DNA of 64,000 nt, from the NCBI GenBank assembly GCA_032821775.1, contig JAVLRN010000009.1:2761385-2825384 (forward strand), read 5' to 3'. Both the position numbers and the translations under genes were made by a program. Below, piece by piece: positions 31,640 through 44,293 of the stretch. The notes below the pieces were generated by a model. It was not told the DNA's origin and did no database searches. It saw nothing but the letters and a program-made list of their open reading frames with translations. The first letter of the stretch is position 1; each line of letters begins with the position of its first letter. The DNA is from Sanguinoderma infundibulare. Taxonomy: Eukaryota > Basidiomycota > Agaricomycetes > Polyporales > Polyporaceae.

Positions 31640-32505
31640 ACAGCTTATTGAGTGAAGACAGCGTCATCCGAGGCGAAGTGTACGATTATTAGACTGGCTG
31701 TATCTGTAGTTGTCTTTGTTAGCGAAAGCAGACACGGTGTATCATGCGCTCCCATTGCACTGTCATTCGCAGTGAGCTCAAACGACCCGTCTCACGCCGC
31801 AAGAAGACGAGATTCAGAAGCCCGCTTCTGACGCGGTCACGCGCACGAGCGGGCACGACCGCGTCATCGCGCCTCAGTTGGTTAGTGCCCCTCTTGCTCA
31901 CTTGACTTGCGTGGCAGCTCTTCCTCCAGCAGATCAACTAGTCCCATGTCATCACACCATACGGCTGCGGTCGCCCTCTACAGTCGTGCTGTCTGCCGAG
32001 TAGATAGCTGTACTTACAGGACGCCATGTGCGCCCTGCGCACTGTCGGCTACTTTCTCGTCTATGCCCTACCTACCGCACGCGCGACGTCCTCCAGAGCC
32101 AACTCGAACCCTGCAAGAATGCGCGCGACCGACGCGCGCCGTCCACGCGTTGGGGAAGAGGTACAGTATTCGACTCCAACCGCTTCCTCCGTCCCCGTGA
32201 GTACTAGCCATCCTCCTTCGGAATTTCAAGGCATCCGCTACATTACGGCATCTAACGTTCCGTTGTGCTACCACTACCAGTACGGGAGACAAACATAAAG
32301 GTGGGCTTTCTCCGCGAACGCGAACGCTGCTCGGAGGCCGAATGGGAGGCGTGGAAGAGGCCCATAAGGCAAGGTGATGCGGGTAGAAATTGGCCATGCG
32401 TGTTGTGGCACGAACGTATGTCGGTTTTCGCGACTGCTGACCTGATGGGGTCGCCAACATCGATGCTAAGTCGAGCGGAAGGCCTGCCAAAGGGAGGACT
32501 ATCGT
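31640..32505. other. Block D (right copy), no recognised gene
   Basis: Inverted counterpart of 4320-5161, lying between the glyoxalase I stop and block B. Frames are open on both strands but differ from those in the left copy. I find no supportable gene. Confidence 0.4.
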
Positions 32506-32509
32506 GACC

Positions 32510-33120
32510 ATGATGCTCACCGGCCAGGTCGACTCCGACGCCTGCGAGTGCCGACTAGTCCTTCATGTCCCTCGACGGTGTCACCCGGCGAGGATTATCG
32601 CTCGCGATACCCCAACTCCAAACCCTCATTCGTTCTGCCATCAGAATGAGGGTGAGTCCGCAGTTCTTAGCGTACTCGTCCGTACATAGCTAATCATTCC
32701 TGTAGCTTCTTACATCAGGCTACAGGCGTTTTTACACAGACCGACCTGGCGGCGTTGGCCGGACCACCAGGAAGCGTTCCGGAACTATTTGAAGAGACGG
32801 CATCGACGCCGAACATGATCCAGCTGCGAATATGCTTTCGATCGCTTGCGCATTTGGCCCGAAGAAACCGAGCGCGACGTGAGTGCTGCACCTGCTTGGG
32901 CCATTGTGACCTACTCCTTCCAAGTCTAATGAAGTCCGTACAGTCCACAGGCGAACTGCTACCGCGTAACGATGGGATCCCCATACAACCGCGCCAACTT
33001 CCGCGTTCGGCAGAGGGAGCGGTGCCGTTCGTCGCCCACGGAGACGAATTCCCCCTGCCGAACGCGACCGACCTCCGCCGCGCTTCCGGGGCCATCGCGT
33101 ATCTCCGCTTCTCGTGTATC
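32510..33120 (+). pseudogene. Block B, unrecognised coding relic (right copy)
   Basis: A plus-strand exon-like stretch (MMLTGQVDSDACECRLVLHV, ending before GTGAGT at about 32653) is followed by TDLAALAGPPGSVPELFEET, MIQLRICFRSLAHLARRNRA, a GTGAGT...ACAG intron, then LLPRNDGIPIQPRQLPRSAE and VPFVAHGDEFPLPNATDLRR. It ends tail to tail with F-box-WD40 copy 4. Because the protein-like stretches are conserved in the left copy despite base changes, this was probably once a gene, but I cannot name it or close the frame. Confidence 0.35.
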
Positions 33121-33211
33121 CAGCTGCGATATCATAAACAACAAGCTCTAGTCGACGAAGTACGATATCACATACAGCAATATATCGACTCCACTCCACT
33201 ATAGTAATATT

Positions 33212-35538
33212 CTACGCGCAAAGTTCTTCCGCAATAACATCAGAAAGACGGCGAATGAAAACACTCCCATCGTCCGCCCCCGACGACAGTATTCTCCCAT
33301 CTGGAGAGAAAGCGACTTTTGTAACATCGCGCGCGTGCTCGTAGAATGTCGCCACGCACGAACCGTCTTGGGTCCTCCACAGTCGAACCGTCCGGTCCCC
33401 CAACGCCGACGCGATGTACCGCCCGCATGGAGAGAAGCACGCAACGTTGATCCTATGCCAGTGCCCGGTAAGCGAGAAGCGCATCGCACCGCTGTTCGAA
33501 TCCCAAATCTTCACCGTACCGTCCCACGACACGGATAGCACCAGCGCCCCATCCGGCGAAAACCCCACGTCCAACAACAGATCCGAGTGGCCCTCCAACG
33601 TGAAGAGCTGTTGTCCTGTATGTGCATCCCAGATTCGGACAGTTCTGTCTAAACACGCGGTGGCGAGGCGCGTGCTGTCAGGATGGAAAGCGAATGCCTG
33701 AAGCCCCCCCTCGTGACCGGGAAGGACCATGTGCCGTGCGCCCGATGCTACGTCCCAAACGCAACAGTGGTTATCACCCCAGCCCGAGGCAAGCCACCGT
33801 CCGTCCGGAGAAAAGCAGATGGAGCGGATACCCCCCTGGTGCGCACCTGTAAGGAGGTGGAGCTGCTCGGACGTCCGGACGTCCCACAGGCGCACAGCCG
33901 GGGCCCGTTCCCACAGGCCGCGGCTAGAATAACCAGTGTGTTCGTATGCGAGGGCGATCGTGGTCCCGTCTGGTGACCACACACAACTCGAGTGGCCCTC
34001 GAACGTCGCGACTTTGAGGGCATCTCCTTGGCTGATGTCCCAAATCGCAACGTTCCACCTGGCGTTAAACCGGGAGACGGATGCGAGATACCGACTATCT
34101 GGGGAGAACGCGAGTGATGTGACAGCTGCGTCGAGACGGTGGAACCATTCATGGGAGGCCTGGCCTTCCGAGCTCCACAGAATGATGGTGGAATCCTCGG
34201 ACCCAGTTGCGATCCACTTGCTGTCCGAAGACACGGCGAGCGACATCACTGCTCTATCATGGCCAGTGGCTGTCCCTACATAACTGATGAGCTGCCTTGC
34301 CTCCATCGTCCCCGTCGTTTTGAGACTCACCGGCTACTTTGTTCGATTGAAGAGCAATTGCATTGCGTTTGCCGAGAATCGGGAAATACTGTCGGAGCTG
34401 TTGACTCCAGAAGGCATCCCGATGGCGTGATACATGGGAGGTTCGGAAGATTACTGAGGGTTGATCAACATGGGCAAGTTCCACTTCGAGCCCTAAGCAT
34501 TCTGACGTAATCCTGCCCACTCCGGACAGCATCCGATGGGCGTCGCATCCAGATTTAACGATGAGGGTTACTGTGACCTCCTTCAAATTTGCAGAACGGA
34601 AAGTCTTCAAGAACCCGACGGTCTTCATAACTTCCAGAGCGTGGAAGTTTGCCAGCGAGTTGAGAGTGAGACAGCGTAGCCGAGCCCATTGTTGTGGAAG
34701 TGAATGCCATTGTTCTGGGCAGATCGAAGGGAGTGAATATATGGCGAATGGGCTGCCGTAGGTTGATGCAAGGTAGTTATGGACTCACTATCTTCTGCCA
34801 TAGTTAAGGACAAAGTCTCCACTGTGGCTTCAGCTATCTCTAGCAGAAACTCCCCTGCCGTTTTATCCACCCTTTCGCCTATCTGAAATGAGCAGCCCGA
34901 AGGTCAGAGATTGTCATGGAGACATGCGGGATGGCCCTTACTTGAAGCCTCCTTAGTTGTAGTCGTCTACATGAACGTTGTCCGGTCACAAGTAGATTGG
35001 GGCTAGCACTTTTCTTGATGTGCACAGACCGGCAGAAGAGCTCTTTGACGCTTGGAAATGCCGCGAGGAGGCGAACGAACTCGAGATCTGTCCCAAAAGT
35101 CATTTCGCAGAATCCGAGGGTCTGAATGAGCGTTCCAGATGCACGACAGTGTATGAGACTCGACTGGTGCAGAATGGTGTTCTTTTGGAGTGGCGAGGAG
35201 GAGAATTCGATTTCGGTCAGGTTAGGAAGCATTTTGAAGGGGAGGGAAGGAACCAAGTCGGTCGGATACATGGCTATCCTTCGAACGAGAGACCCAAAGT
35301 GAGGTTTGACGCGGAGGATGTTGCAGAGACCGAAAATATCCTCTCTGCAGGTGATCTTGCCAGTGACATGGAGAACGAGAAGAGAGAGACTACGAGGACG
35401 GAGTTGACGACATGCGAGGGAAAAGTTACGCAGGGCGCGGCGATCGTCGTATGAATGGCCAATGACCCTCTCAATAATTTCCCAAGGGAGAGCGGGGGAT
35501 ATAGCGAGTCGAGTGCCGAAGGGGAGGACGAGAGCCAT
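33212..35538 (-). CDS. F-box-WD40 fusion protein, copy 4 (712 aa, intact)
   Basis: Minus-strand exons 35538-34942 (597 nt), 34882-34789 (94), 34714-34331 (384) and 34275-33212 (1064) total 2139 nt, a multiple of three. The F-box reads LPWEIIERVIGHSYDDRRAL; the middle region has MLPNLTEIEFSSSPLQ as in the other copies. WD40 repeats carry IILWSS, VAIWDIS, VRLWDV, CVWDVAS, VRIWDAHT, VKIWDS and VRLWRT. Relative to copy 3, exon 3 has an in-frame 6-nt deletion and exon 1 is 6 nt longer. The 5' flank (35539-35700) matches those of copies 2, 3 and the 59-kb scrap, so promoter sequences were duplicated with the genes. Confidence 0.85.
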
Positions 35539-35709
35539 ATCGAGTCGTGTACGGAATGGGAGGAGGGCAAGGCAGGAGGAGTACACGCGGCCGATGCAGT
35601 GTGCCCGGTGAGATAGTCTTTAAGCCGCAGTAGCCCCGAGGGTCAGAAGGCTCGGTATCTGCTAGCCGCCTACAAAGCTTCGGACGTGTCCACATTTGAG
35701 GAGCCTATA

Positions 35710-36126
35710 TGGGATATGCATTTGAACTTCTAGCAGTACGTCAATTCGGACTGGTTGTCGCGTTGGAGGAGGCGGGGCACCGAAAGACTCTGAAGGTAGA
35801 GGATATGGTGTTGACATGGTGTGCACGAAAGCCTGAAGTCCATGTTCTGGCTTGTTTAGCCGCAGTGGCTGAACGCTCCCCATTCGGCCCGACCTCGCTT
35901 GCACCCACGCAGACCAGAAAAGCAATAGATCTATTAGGGCGACCGTATGAACACAATGAGTGGGGGGTAATGCAGTACTTTTGTGCTCGTCGATCAAGAG
36001 CGCGTCTAAGTCGTAAGGCGTGAAGCAGCAATCAAGGATGCGGCGGCGGCAGCAGCACGAGCAGCCGTAGGGAGCCCTTACATGGGAGGACGGATACGAG
36101 GTACGTCGGCATGGACGAGAAATCCC
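35710..36126. other. Junction between duplicated module and single-copy DNA
   Basis: Family homology in the 5' flank of copy 4 stops at about 35695. Beyond this I find no gene; a 104-codon frame (35709-36023) has no recognisable features. It includes the 3' flank of the mitochondrial carrier gene. Confidence 0.35.
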
Positions 36127-37460
36127 TCATACGTACTTGGAGAACCAGGGGATGAGCGACTGAGCGAGCGTGTAGCTGAAGACCAGCTTCGGGCCCACGA
36201 CCAGGATCTGTCGGCGGATTGCAACCGAACGTCAGCACCCGTCTGCAACACACGTCTTCGCCTGCATCGCAGCGATACTGCAAAACAGACATGACGGCAA
36301 TGACGCAATCGACCACTGACCTTCGGTGTCAGTCCCTTGAAGAGCGCCATCGCGCCCTCGTTCTTGATCAGGTCCTTGACCACGGTCACGCCGGAGACCT
36401 TGTGTTCAAAGTTCGCGTTCTGGATCCGCGTCTTGACCGTGTCTAGCGGCGCGGCAACGGTGATGGACGCGACGGCACCTGCCACCGACGCGACAAAGTT
36501 CTGTGACCAGGTCGCTTTGTGGTAGTCCTGGATCCCGAATAAATACTCTTTCGTCACCGCCGACGCACCGAACAGCTAGTCGGAAATATGAGATTGGTTG
36601 TTTTGGGATACGAAGCTAGCGACGCACCGCGAAACTCCCTGGAGCATTCCTCGCCACCGTCCAGCCCCACCCGCGGTACAGCGTCGTGCCTTCTTCGAGG
36701 AATATCCGCACGACGCCGCGTCCCCGGAACGCTTCGGGGTTCACCTGACGCTTGATCTTGAGCGCATCAAGCGGGAGCAGGACCTACACGAGGGATGATC
36801 AGACCACAGAAGCGTGCATCGCGCCAGAAGGAAACGCACGACTTCGCCGATACCCGTCAGACTGCATTGGACACGCCGCGTCAGCGCACAGGAACCGACA
36901 GGGACAGGACACGCATGCATATCTCACCTGCCGGCCGTCGCCTGCATCATCATCTTCCCCTTGCGCTCCCCAAACGTGTTCGTGAAGCCCTCCTTGTAGT
37001 TCCTCCCGAGGATGTCCGAGAACCACGGCTGGCCACCATACTTGTATATCCGCTGCGTGATCTTGTAGCCCGCGGCATACCCGAGCCCAGGGAAGAGCGA
37101 CAGCAGCTTGCGGCCCAACGGCGCGGTCGCGTACTCCTTGAAGATGATCGACGAAAGCGTCGACGAGGAAACCTGCGCGCGCGAGCGGGGGCGGAGGACG
37201 TAACACACGGGTGAGACCTTCAATGCCGTGCCAGCGAAGTAGTCTGCGCGCGCGTGCACGTACCTTGGACTTGTTACTCATCAACCGCTTCGCGATGGTA
37301 TCCACTGGGTGGAAGACCAGCAGCTCCGCAACGCCTGTCAACCACGCTCGTCATATGCGAGGCTGCAGATGGGCAACTGCACGGACGCACCGGACGCTCC
37401 TGAACCGAGGATACGGGCCGTGGCAGAGTCGCTGCCCTTGACGTTGAGCTGAGGGGCCAT
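36127..37460 (-). CDS. GGC1: Mitochondrial GTP/GDP carrier
   Basis: A mitochondrial carrier family protein that closely follows yeast Ggc1/Yhm1, which exchanges GTP and GDP across the inner membrane and affects iron homeostasis. Exons on the minus strand read MAPQLNVKGSDSATARILGS, GVAELLVFHPVDTIAKRLMS, SLFPGLGYAAGYKITQRIYK, KYGGQPWFSDILGRNYKEGF, PLDALKIKRQVNPEAFRGRG, LYRGWGWTVARNAPGSFA, YHKATWSQNFVASVAGAVAS, APLDTVKTRIQNANFEHKVS, ALFKGLTPK and ILVVGPKLVFSYTLAQSLIP, ending WFSKYV at TGA 36127-36129. The three carrier signatures are visible in modified form (HPVDTIAKR, PLDALKIKR, PLDTVKTR). The paralogue-specific LFPGLGYAAGYK and GWGWTVARNAPGSFA segments separate it from other carriers. Confidence 0.9.
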
Positions 37461-39588
37461 GGCGGGGAACGTACAAGCTGCGGCGGACCACGCGGAGACG
37501 ACGACGCTCTACGACGAGCAGAAAGTAGCGTGCTGGCGAGAAAGCAGACGAGTCACTCCGCGCCCGGGCAAAGTCGCTCAGCTAACTTCGCGCGCCATAG
37601 CGAACAAACAAGTCATAACATTGCACTTCCGGCCCGTTCGTTTGCACTTAATAAGTTCCCCTCCACTTCCACTAGAGCGACCGGAATTAAATGTACGAGA
37701 CCTTAATATGCCCTCCTACTGCTACTGATTTCAAAACACCTGTCTGCAGCATCCTGAATATTGGTCGTCGTGAGTATGCGAAACGACAAGGGCGACCTGA
37801 TACTATGGCTTGGTTCGCATAATCACCGTTCCACGTCGTTCCAACACGAGGTCCCTGTCGACTAAACAACTTGATCGTGATAGGTAAAGCTCACCACTGT
37901 CTCTAAAGCCGCGCCGGGTCCCAAAAGGACGGTCGCATAAGTACTTCTCGGACGTCTGAGGTACTTAGAAGTCCCGCCGTCTTCATCCAGCACCTCCGAC
38001 TCCTCCATCTTCTCATGAAATCCCTTCGCAACGCCAGACAGGGGCGCGTCCAGCTCGGAAGGGCGAACGTCAACCTCGCCTGTGCGCCGAGCTGCATGCC
38101 GCCCCGACTCGCGAACGAAAGGGGGTCGGACACACGTCCCAGCGTTGGCGCGAGGGCGACGCGGTGCGCAGCGGCATTAATTGGACTCTCATCGTCTATC
38201 ATCACGCTTTACAAGCAAGTCCCTCTCTGTTCTCGAGTATCGATACATATCAGCCCGGGGTTGTTCTCGTCAACGGGCTTATTCTCCACCTACTGCTTCT
38301 GGAAAGGACCGGGATCTCGCGTTTCAACGCTACGTCACACATGCTGTCGGTTGCGCGGTATGGCGACAAACTCAGCAGTCCATTGAGGTCTTGCCGATAG
38401 GCTTCTGACCAAGTCCCTGCGAACAGCTCTGTGTCTGATTGCTGATCATGCTTCTCTCAGATTTGCGATGGCCACAAGGTCGTTGGCACTCCTCGCTTCC
38501 AGGATCGTCGTCGGGCCGCGCTCTCGTGCAAGGGGTATGCTCGGACAGGCGCGTCGCGTTCTTCCCTTCTATTACGCATTTCTTATTGAACCCCGCTCTT
38601 CCAGTGCGTGCGGTCTGTTGAAGAATGAGAGATGCCGAGGACAATCTGCCCCATCTAAAATGACCGACAATCACACTGGACCCTCCGTGGTCGCACACCG
38701 TGCGAAGCGCATGCTTTCGGGGCGAGTGGTATTTCCCTGCAGTGTGAGTCCGGTTGTCGATATCGAGAGTGCGTGTACTAGCATGTGGGAGGTATTTCAG
38801 TAGGTCGTCTCGATCACTCACACCATCCCCTTGTAAGGTCCTTACCACCTCCACACGGTTGTCCAGGATCGTATTCGCAATACTTGCAAAGCAGGTCCTC
38901 TCTCCCTAGATGTCAGTGATGTGTGGGATCCCATCCCTGATCTTATCGCTCCGAGGAGAATTGTCGGTATGTTTCCCACACTCACTTTGGTCTTACACTG
39001 ACATACTCCACCCGCCCACAGTAGCGCGCATCTCTTCCGCAGTTAATGTCGCGGAAAGCTGTCGGCACCGGCGACTGCATCTAGTAAGCACCAGCCTTGT
39101 TCGGGATCGGCGGCGTCCTCTTCGAGCGCCTCCCCCCAATCTGGGCTGTCGCAAGTCTCGCGTCGGCGCCCGCTCAGTCCTTGAACGCCTCTTCCCGTTC
39201 CTATTCCGCAATCATCCAAGAAGCGTCTTGCCTGCCCCACATCCCAACACTTCCTATCTCTCTCCACGCTGGATACAATCGTGCGCACCGACCACAAGTG
39301 CGCCGTCCAAGCTTCTCGCGACATTCCTCCGCACGGCTTCGAGAACCGCGGGCGCAATGCGTCCTCATGCTGGTCGTGCCCTGAGGATAAAGGCGACGAC
39401 TCACGAGCACCTCGTTGCTTGCGTTCCATCGGTTCCCGCGTCTTTTCGACCACGGAAGGGTGACAAGCTTGACCGACCACCACCCGCGTACCCGTTCGTC
39501 TGCGCTTCCCCGTCCTTAATTAGCCTGGAGGATCTGCTGCTCTCCCTCTCTCTCCGCAACATATCTTCCTACGCTTCGTGCTTAGAAC
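37461..39588. other. Intergenic stretch, no gene recognised
   Basis: It separates the divergently arranged carrier (minus) and sugar transporter (plus), so it holds both promoters. Open frames such as 38910-39650 overlap others on both strands and show no family features. I see no RNA gene or repeat. Confidence 0.4.
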
Positions 39589-42491
39589 ATGGGCGGCCCC
39601 GCTGCAGTGTCGGCAAGCAACGGCCGTGCGTACGCGCACCTCGTCGATAGGACGAAGCCGTGGTGGAAGAACACGCGGCTGATCAAGCTCAACTTGTGCA
39701 TCGCACTCCTGTACGTCGTCTCTCTCCCCCTGTTAATAAATCACGACAAGTGTTGAACTGTTCCGGCCCCCTGTGCGCAGGCTCATTACGTCGACCACGA
39801 ACGGGTATGATGGCAGTATGATGAGTATGTTCTTGCGGGGTCGCTGGGCGTGAGGTTATGTCATTTTGTACTGACGCCTTACGAAGACGGTCTCCAGTCT
39901 CTCCCGCAATGGAACGTCGCGTTCAACTACCCGAGTGGTGGGAAGGTCTGTGGACTTTCTTTGCTGCGACGTCGTCGAATAACCTCCTCCGCTTCGCAGC
40001 TCGGGCTCCTCAGCGCCATCCAGGTCCGTATGCCTCCGTAAAGGACCCGGTACACGCGCGTGAGCCCTGACTGATTTTTGCAGAACATCGGGTGTCTGGC
40101 CGCGTACCCGTTCTCGCCGTACATGTCCGACGGCCTGGGTCGTCGTACGGCCGTGATCTTCGGTGCAGTCGTGATGTGCATCGCGACGGTCCTCCAGACG
40201 GCGTCACACTCGGTGGGCATGTTCATCGGCGCACGGTACGTCGATAATCATCACCCTTAGTGGCGAAGGTCATTGAACGTTCTGATGGTTGTCTGATTTG
40301 GCCAGCTTCCTGATCGGCTTCGGGCTCACGTTCGCAGCCGCTGCGGCCCCGGTGCTCGTCACGGAGGTCGCGTACCCTACACACCGCGCGCCGGCGACCT
40401 CGTTGTACAACACGTTATGGTGCGTCGCGTAGATCCTTTCGCACGGCACGCGTTCCTTTGAATGACCGAGAACTTCGGGATCTGTTCGTAGGTTCTTGGG
40501 AAGCATCATGTAAGTGCTGTATCGGCCCGGTGAGAGTCGGTCGTACGGATTACTTACCTGAGTCGTGCCGCGGCCTAAACCAGCGCCGCCTGGACGGTAC
40601 GTTTGGGCTGTAAGATCCGTCTGTTCGCGTGCTTCCGTTGATGTCTCGGCCCGATGCTGTAGACATTCGGGACGTTCAACGTTCCGACGAGCTGGTCATG
40701 GCGCATTCCCTCGGCGATCCAGGCGCTGCCTTCTGTCATCCAGGTATTCCTTATCTGGTTCGTTCCAGAATCACCACGTTGGCTCTGCTCCAAGGGGCGG
40801 GAGGAAGAGGCACTCAGGGTCCTCGCGTACTACCATGCCAACGGCGATCGGTACGTCTTGCGCTGCACACGAGGGCTCGGGTTGCTGACGCGCCGCGCAC
40901 TCGACGACCTCGCAGCAACGACCCGCTCGTCGAGTACGAGTTTGAGGAGATCCGCGCTGCGATCCAGTTCGACAAGGAGATCGCGGCCAATGTCGGTTGG
41001 TCGAGCCTCATCAAGACACCGGGCAACAGGCGGCGGCTGAGGATCATGATCGCGATCGCGTTCTTCTCGCAGTGGTCGGGGAACAACCTTATGTGCGTTT
41101 AGATTCTTTCTGGTCACCATAAGACGTTTGACTGACGCATGTACTTGCCCTCAGTGCGTATTGTGCGTAGTTTCAATAGCCGGTGTGGACGACTATTGAT
41201 CACTGAGTATCCAGACATGAACAAGATCTTCGCGGCTATTGGCAGTAAGTAACGTTCTCATTCGTTCATCCGTCGGACGTCCGGTCTCATTTCGTGGTAG
41301 TCACCGACCCGAATACTCAGCTCCTCATCGTGAGTGTATTGTGATGGATTCGAGCCAATCTTGACAGTACTTTGATAGAATGGGATCCTGAACATCTACA
41401 ATTTCATCATCGCCATCGTCGCCGGCTTGCTCTGCGACAAGATCGGACGGCGGCCGCTGTTCATCGCGTCGACAATCGGTATGCTTGTTTGGTCGTCCGA
41501 TTTGGGCGGCGGAGACTGAAGATGCCGTAGGAATGTTCGTGTTCTGGGTCTTGCAGACGGCCTGCTTCGCGCTGTACTCGGAAACGGGGAACATCGCTGC
41601 CGCACACACCTTTATCGCTATGATTTGTGAGTAGCCATCGCATGGGAGCGTTGTCGAGGCTGATCGCTGAGTTGTGATTGCATGCAGTCCTGTTCTACGC
41701 GTTTTGTAAGTGGCCGTTGGCTTGTACCTTTCGCTCGACGATGTACTGACTATGCATTCTAGATGACGTTCGTGACCTCCCGACCACTCCCGGCGTCAGA
41801 AATCTTATTATCCATATAGATCGCCTTCACGCCGCTCATCGTCGCGTACACGGTCGAGATTCTGCCGTTCGCGCTTCGAGCGAAGGGCTTCACCGTGTTC
41901 AACTTCGCGCTGACGTTGTCGCTTGTCTTCAACCAGTGCGTTCCGTTCCTTTTGACGTTCTTGGCGGTCGGCGTACTGACGCGGCACGTCTGGGCAGGTA
42001 CATCAACCCGATCGCTCTGAAGGCGTGAGTAATACGCTCTTTCCGCTAATGCCCCAGCTGACGATCGTATTCGCCAAGTCTCGGATGGAAGTACTACGTA
42101 CGTCGGATGTCTGTCGTTGCAGACTGTTGGCTGACAGTGTGCAGCTCGTGTATGTGTGCTGGCTCGCGTTCGAGATCGGCTTCATCTGGTGCTTCCTGAT
42201 CGAGACCAAGAACGTAAGTCCTCGTCCTCATCTGTTTAACCATCCACTCACGACTCTCGGCTCTCTAGCGCACACTCGAGGAGACGGCCGCGTAAGTACC
42301 TCATGTATATATCTCTGCCTCCACAGACGCTCATCGAATCATCCCCTACGCCCAGCCTGTTCGACGGAAAGGACAACGCGGACATCCTAGCGCAGCACGC
42401 GGCGGTCAACGCCGGCGTGACGCTCTCGGACCAGCGCTCCGACCGGGAGAAGGCCCCGTCGGATACCATCATCGAGGAGGTCAAAATCTGA
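39589..42491 (+). CDS. MFS sugar transporter (lactose-permease-like)
   Basis: A twelve-helix major facilitator of the fungal sugar porter family, plasma-membrane bound. Many exons with 50-70 nt introns. The start MGGPAAVSASNGRAYAHLVD is followed by TKPWWKNTRLIKLNLCIALL. Family marks: STTNGYDGSMMNGLQSLPQW, the loop SDGLGRRTA, GRFLIGFGL-type sequence (GARFLIGFGLTFAAAAAPV), LVTEVAYPTHRAPATSLYNT, VPESPRWLCSKGREEEALRV, FFSQWSGNNLIAYYMNKIF, CDKIGRRPLFIAS, VEILPFALRAKGFTVFNFAL and the PETKG-like LIETKNRTLEETAALFDGKD. The cytosolic tail ends IIEEVKI at 42491. The pattern resembles fungal lactose/cellodextrin/hexose porters, but the substrate cannot be told from sequence. It is convergent with the ZZ-like remnant. 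Confidence 0.9.
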
Positions 42492-42932
42492 ACTTGCTGG
42501 ACCGCGCTGTGCCCGACAGCGGTGCCGAGCATTAGACTTTTGTTTCTTCAAGTTATTTGCATACTTCTCCATTCCCATTTCTTGCGTCCCACCCCACCCC
42601 AACCCCCGATGAAGCCAGCCGCAGCGACGAGCCTCAGTGCTGTACTTGTATCAAGGTTCAATGTTCACGATCGTAGACTCTGACTTGCACACTGTTTCGT
42701 CGGGGCTTTCATGACACTTACCACAATGTATCTATTACAGTATGAATCGTGATGTCCCGCCTCTCGTCAGGTTATTACTTACCGGCTTCAGACCTCCGAA
42801 TCGTAGGACTCGCTGCGTTGAGTGGAATGGTAGATGCAATTTCAATATTGTTACATGAGTCAACTTTGCCTCCACAGCCCGTCGTTCATCTGTAATGCCC
42901 AAAGTAGCACCACACGCCGAGAAAACAATTGT

Positions 42933-43400
42933 CTAAACAGCCGCTCCTCCCTGGGAAATCAGCAATCTTTCAAGTAGTTTCTCTACGCTTGCCAAACGGC
43001 CATCTACTCTCTCCTCCACGTAGGCGAGACGCTGCTCCACGGACAACCCCGCTTCCGTATTCGACGTTCCACCGCCAACGCCTGGGTCAGGAAGGAGGAC
43101 GAGGTTGTTGGACCAGTCGTGGATGTTGTGATAATTGGTGTTCACGAGCCACGAGATCCGCCAAGGTTTCTCCTTCTCCACCCGGTCGTTGCAGTCGTAG
43201 CATACGAAGGTGGGGGATATTCAAACGCCAGATGCTTAGCAAAAGTTTAATGTAAACCTAGGAATTCCTTACCTCGACAGTCGATGCAATACCAGTATGG
43301 TTGGGCCTCGATCGGCTCGTCGCATTCAACGCAGACCGCACCACTGCCTCGAGCCGCCCTAGCGAATCCACTCAGAGCTGGAGTAGGTCCTTGTCTACAT
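42933..43400 (-). pseudogene. ZZ-like zinc-finger protein C-terminus, probably broken
   Basis: The minus strand encodes AVCVECDEPIEAQPYWYCID then, after a GTAAGG donor (43273), FVCYDCNDRVEKEKPWR and HNIHDWSNNLVLLPD, ending LERLLISQGGAAV at 42933. The Cys pairs (CxxC...CxxC...CxxC) and the final HxxxxH-like part fit a ZZ-type finger, followed by a short coiled-coil tail (RLAYVEERVDGRLASVEKLL). No AG acceptor lies in phase before FVCYDC, and no longer upstream frame is found, so I think this is a gene fragment or has lost a splice site. ZZ fingers bind proteins; no more can be said. Confidence 0.45.
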
Positions 43401-44293
43401 CAGCTGCTGTCCTACCGACAGTGTAACCTGATTGATATCTGGTTCTAGCACCCGGACGACTCAGTCGGTGGGCGACCAGCATGTCCTGGTTCGCGGGGCG
43501 AAGTACTCTGGACTGTGAAATATTCTACAAGCGGCGGAAAGGACATACATTCCAGCTGGGATGCATATACAACACGAGTCCGTCTACTATCTACGGGACA
43601 GTCGCTCCGAACGTTCGGAGGACCGGGGGATAAGCACAAATGATATACAGAAGCAGAAGCGCGTCGCGGGCGATCGCGAGCGGGCGCCATAAGTAATCTA
43701 AAAGGGAAAACAAAGCCACGGTCAGCGGGGAAACCGCAACCAGGACATGGACATATCCAATCCGAATCCGGGAAGGATATAGATGTGTGGGTTGGAGTAG
43801 CTAGATGGGCAAAGAAAGGGAGAAGAGTCGGGTAAGTGGATGAGGCGAGAGAGGAGAGGAGATGAGATGGGTTTTAGAGGGAATGCCCTACGACACCCCT
43901 TGCTGGGACATTAAGATATACGCAAGTCGTACAATGTCGTGCAGACATGAGACATGACAGACAGCAGGATGGTGGAGAAGGAGACGGAGACGAGAGAGCA
44001 CAGAAAGAGAAGAGCAGGACGGCCGGTAAAATGCGTGACTGGACGGGAAACGCCGACAATGGAGTGGGTGCAGCCGGGGAGGCGAGATGCGTGGCGAGGC
44101 GTGGGCATAGAATGGGAATAGTGTCCGGCGAGATGGTGCTTCAGCCTCCTGGAATCCACAGAATCACTGTCAGCACAAAACCAAACGGGACGGTGCGTTG
44201 GGCGGCGTTAGATATGATGATATATAGCGATGGAGGTGGACCAGCGTCTGCGGGACGCCGTCCTCGTCACGGACGAGAGAGGCGAGCCAATAG
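43401..44293. other. Intergenic stretch, no gene recognised
   Basis: Downstream of aminopeptidase P and upstream of the ZZ-like remnant. It contains purine-rich runs around 43790-43880 and 43950-44010. I see no supportable coding sequence. Confidence 0.4.

Larger units (their letters stand above)
26035..33790. repeat. Right arm of large inverted duplication
   Basis: The reverse complement of 3260-11760 in the same gene order. Homology at the outer 3' flank of copy 3 (26035-26098) matches the flanks of copies 1 and 4 (GTGGAGT...ATATTG...TGATAT). From 33790 to 35700 the same family continues as the 5' part of copy 4, for which the left arm has lost its partner to the copia insertion and the window edge. 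About 14.3 kb of mostly single-copy DNA separates the two arms. Confidence 0.85.

Noticed and set aside
38910..39650. 246-codon plus-strand open frame before the sugar transporter
   Set aside because: It overlaps the transporter start and other frames on both strands, is Arg/Ser/Pro-rich and has no family features.
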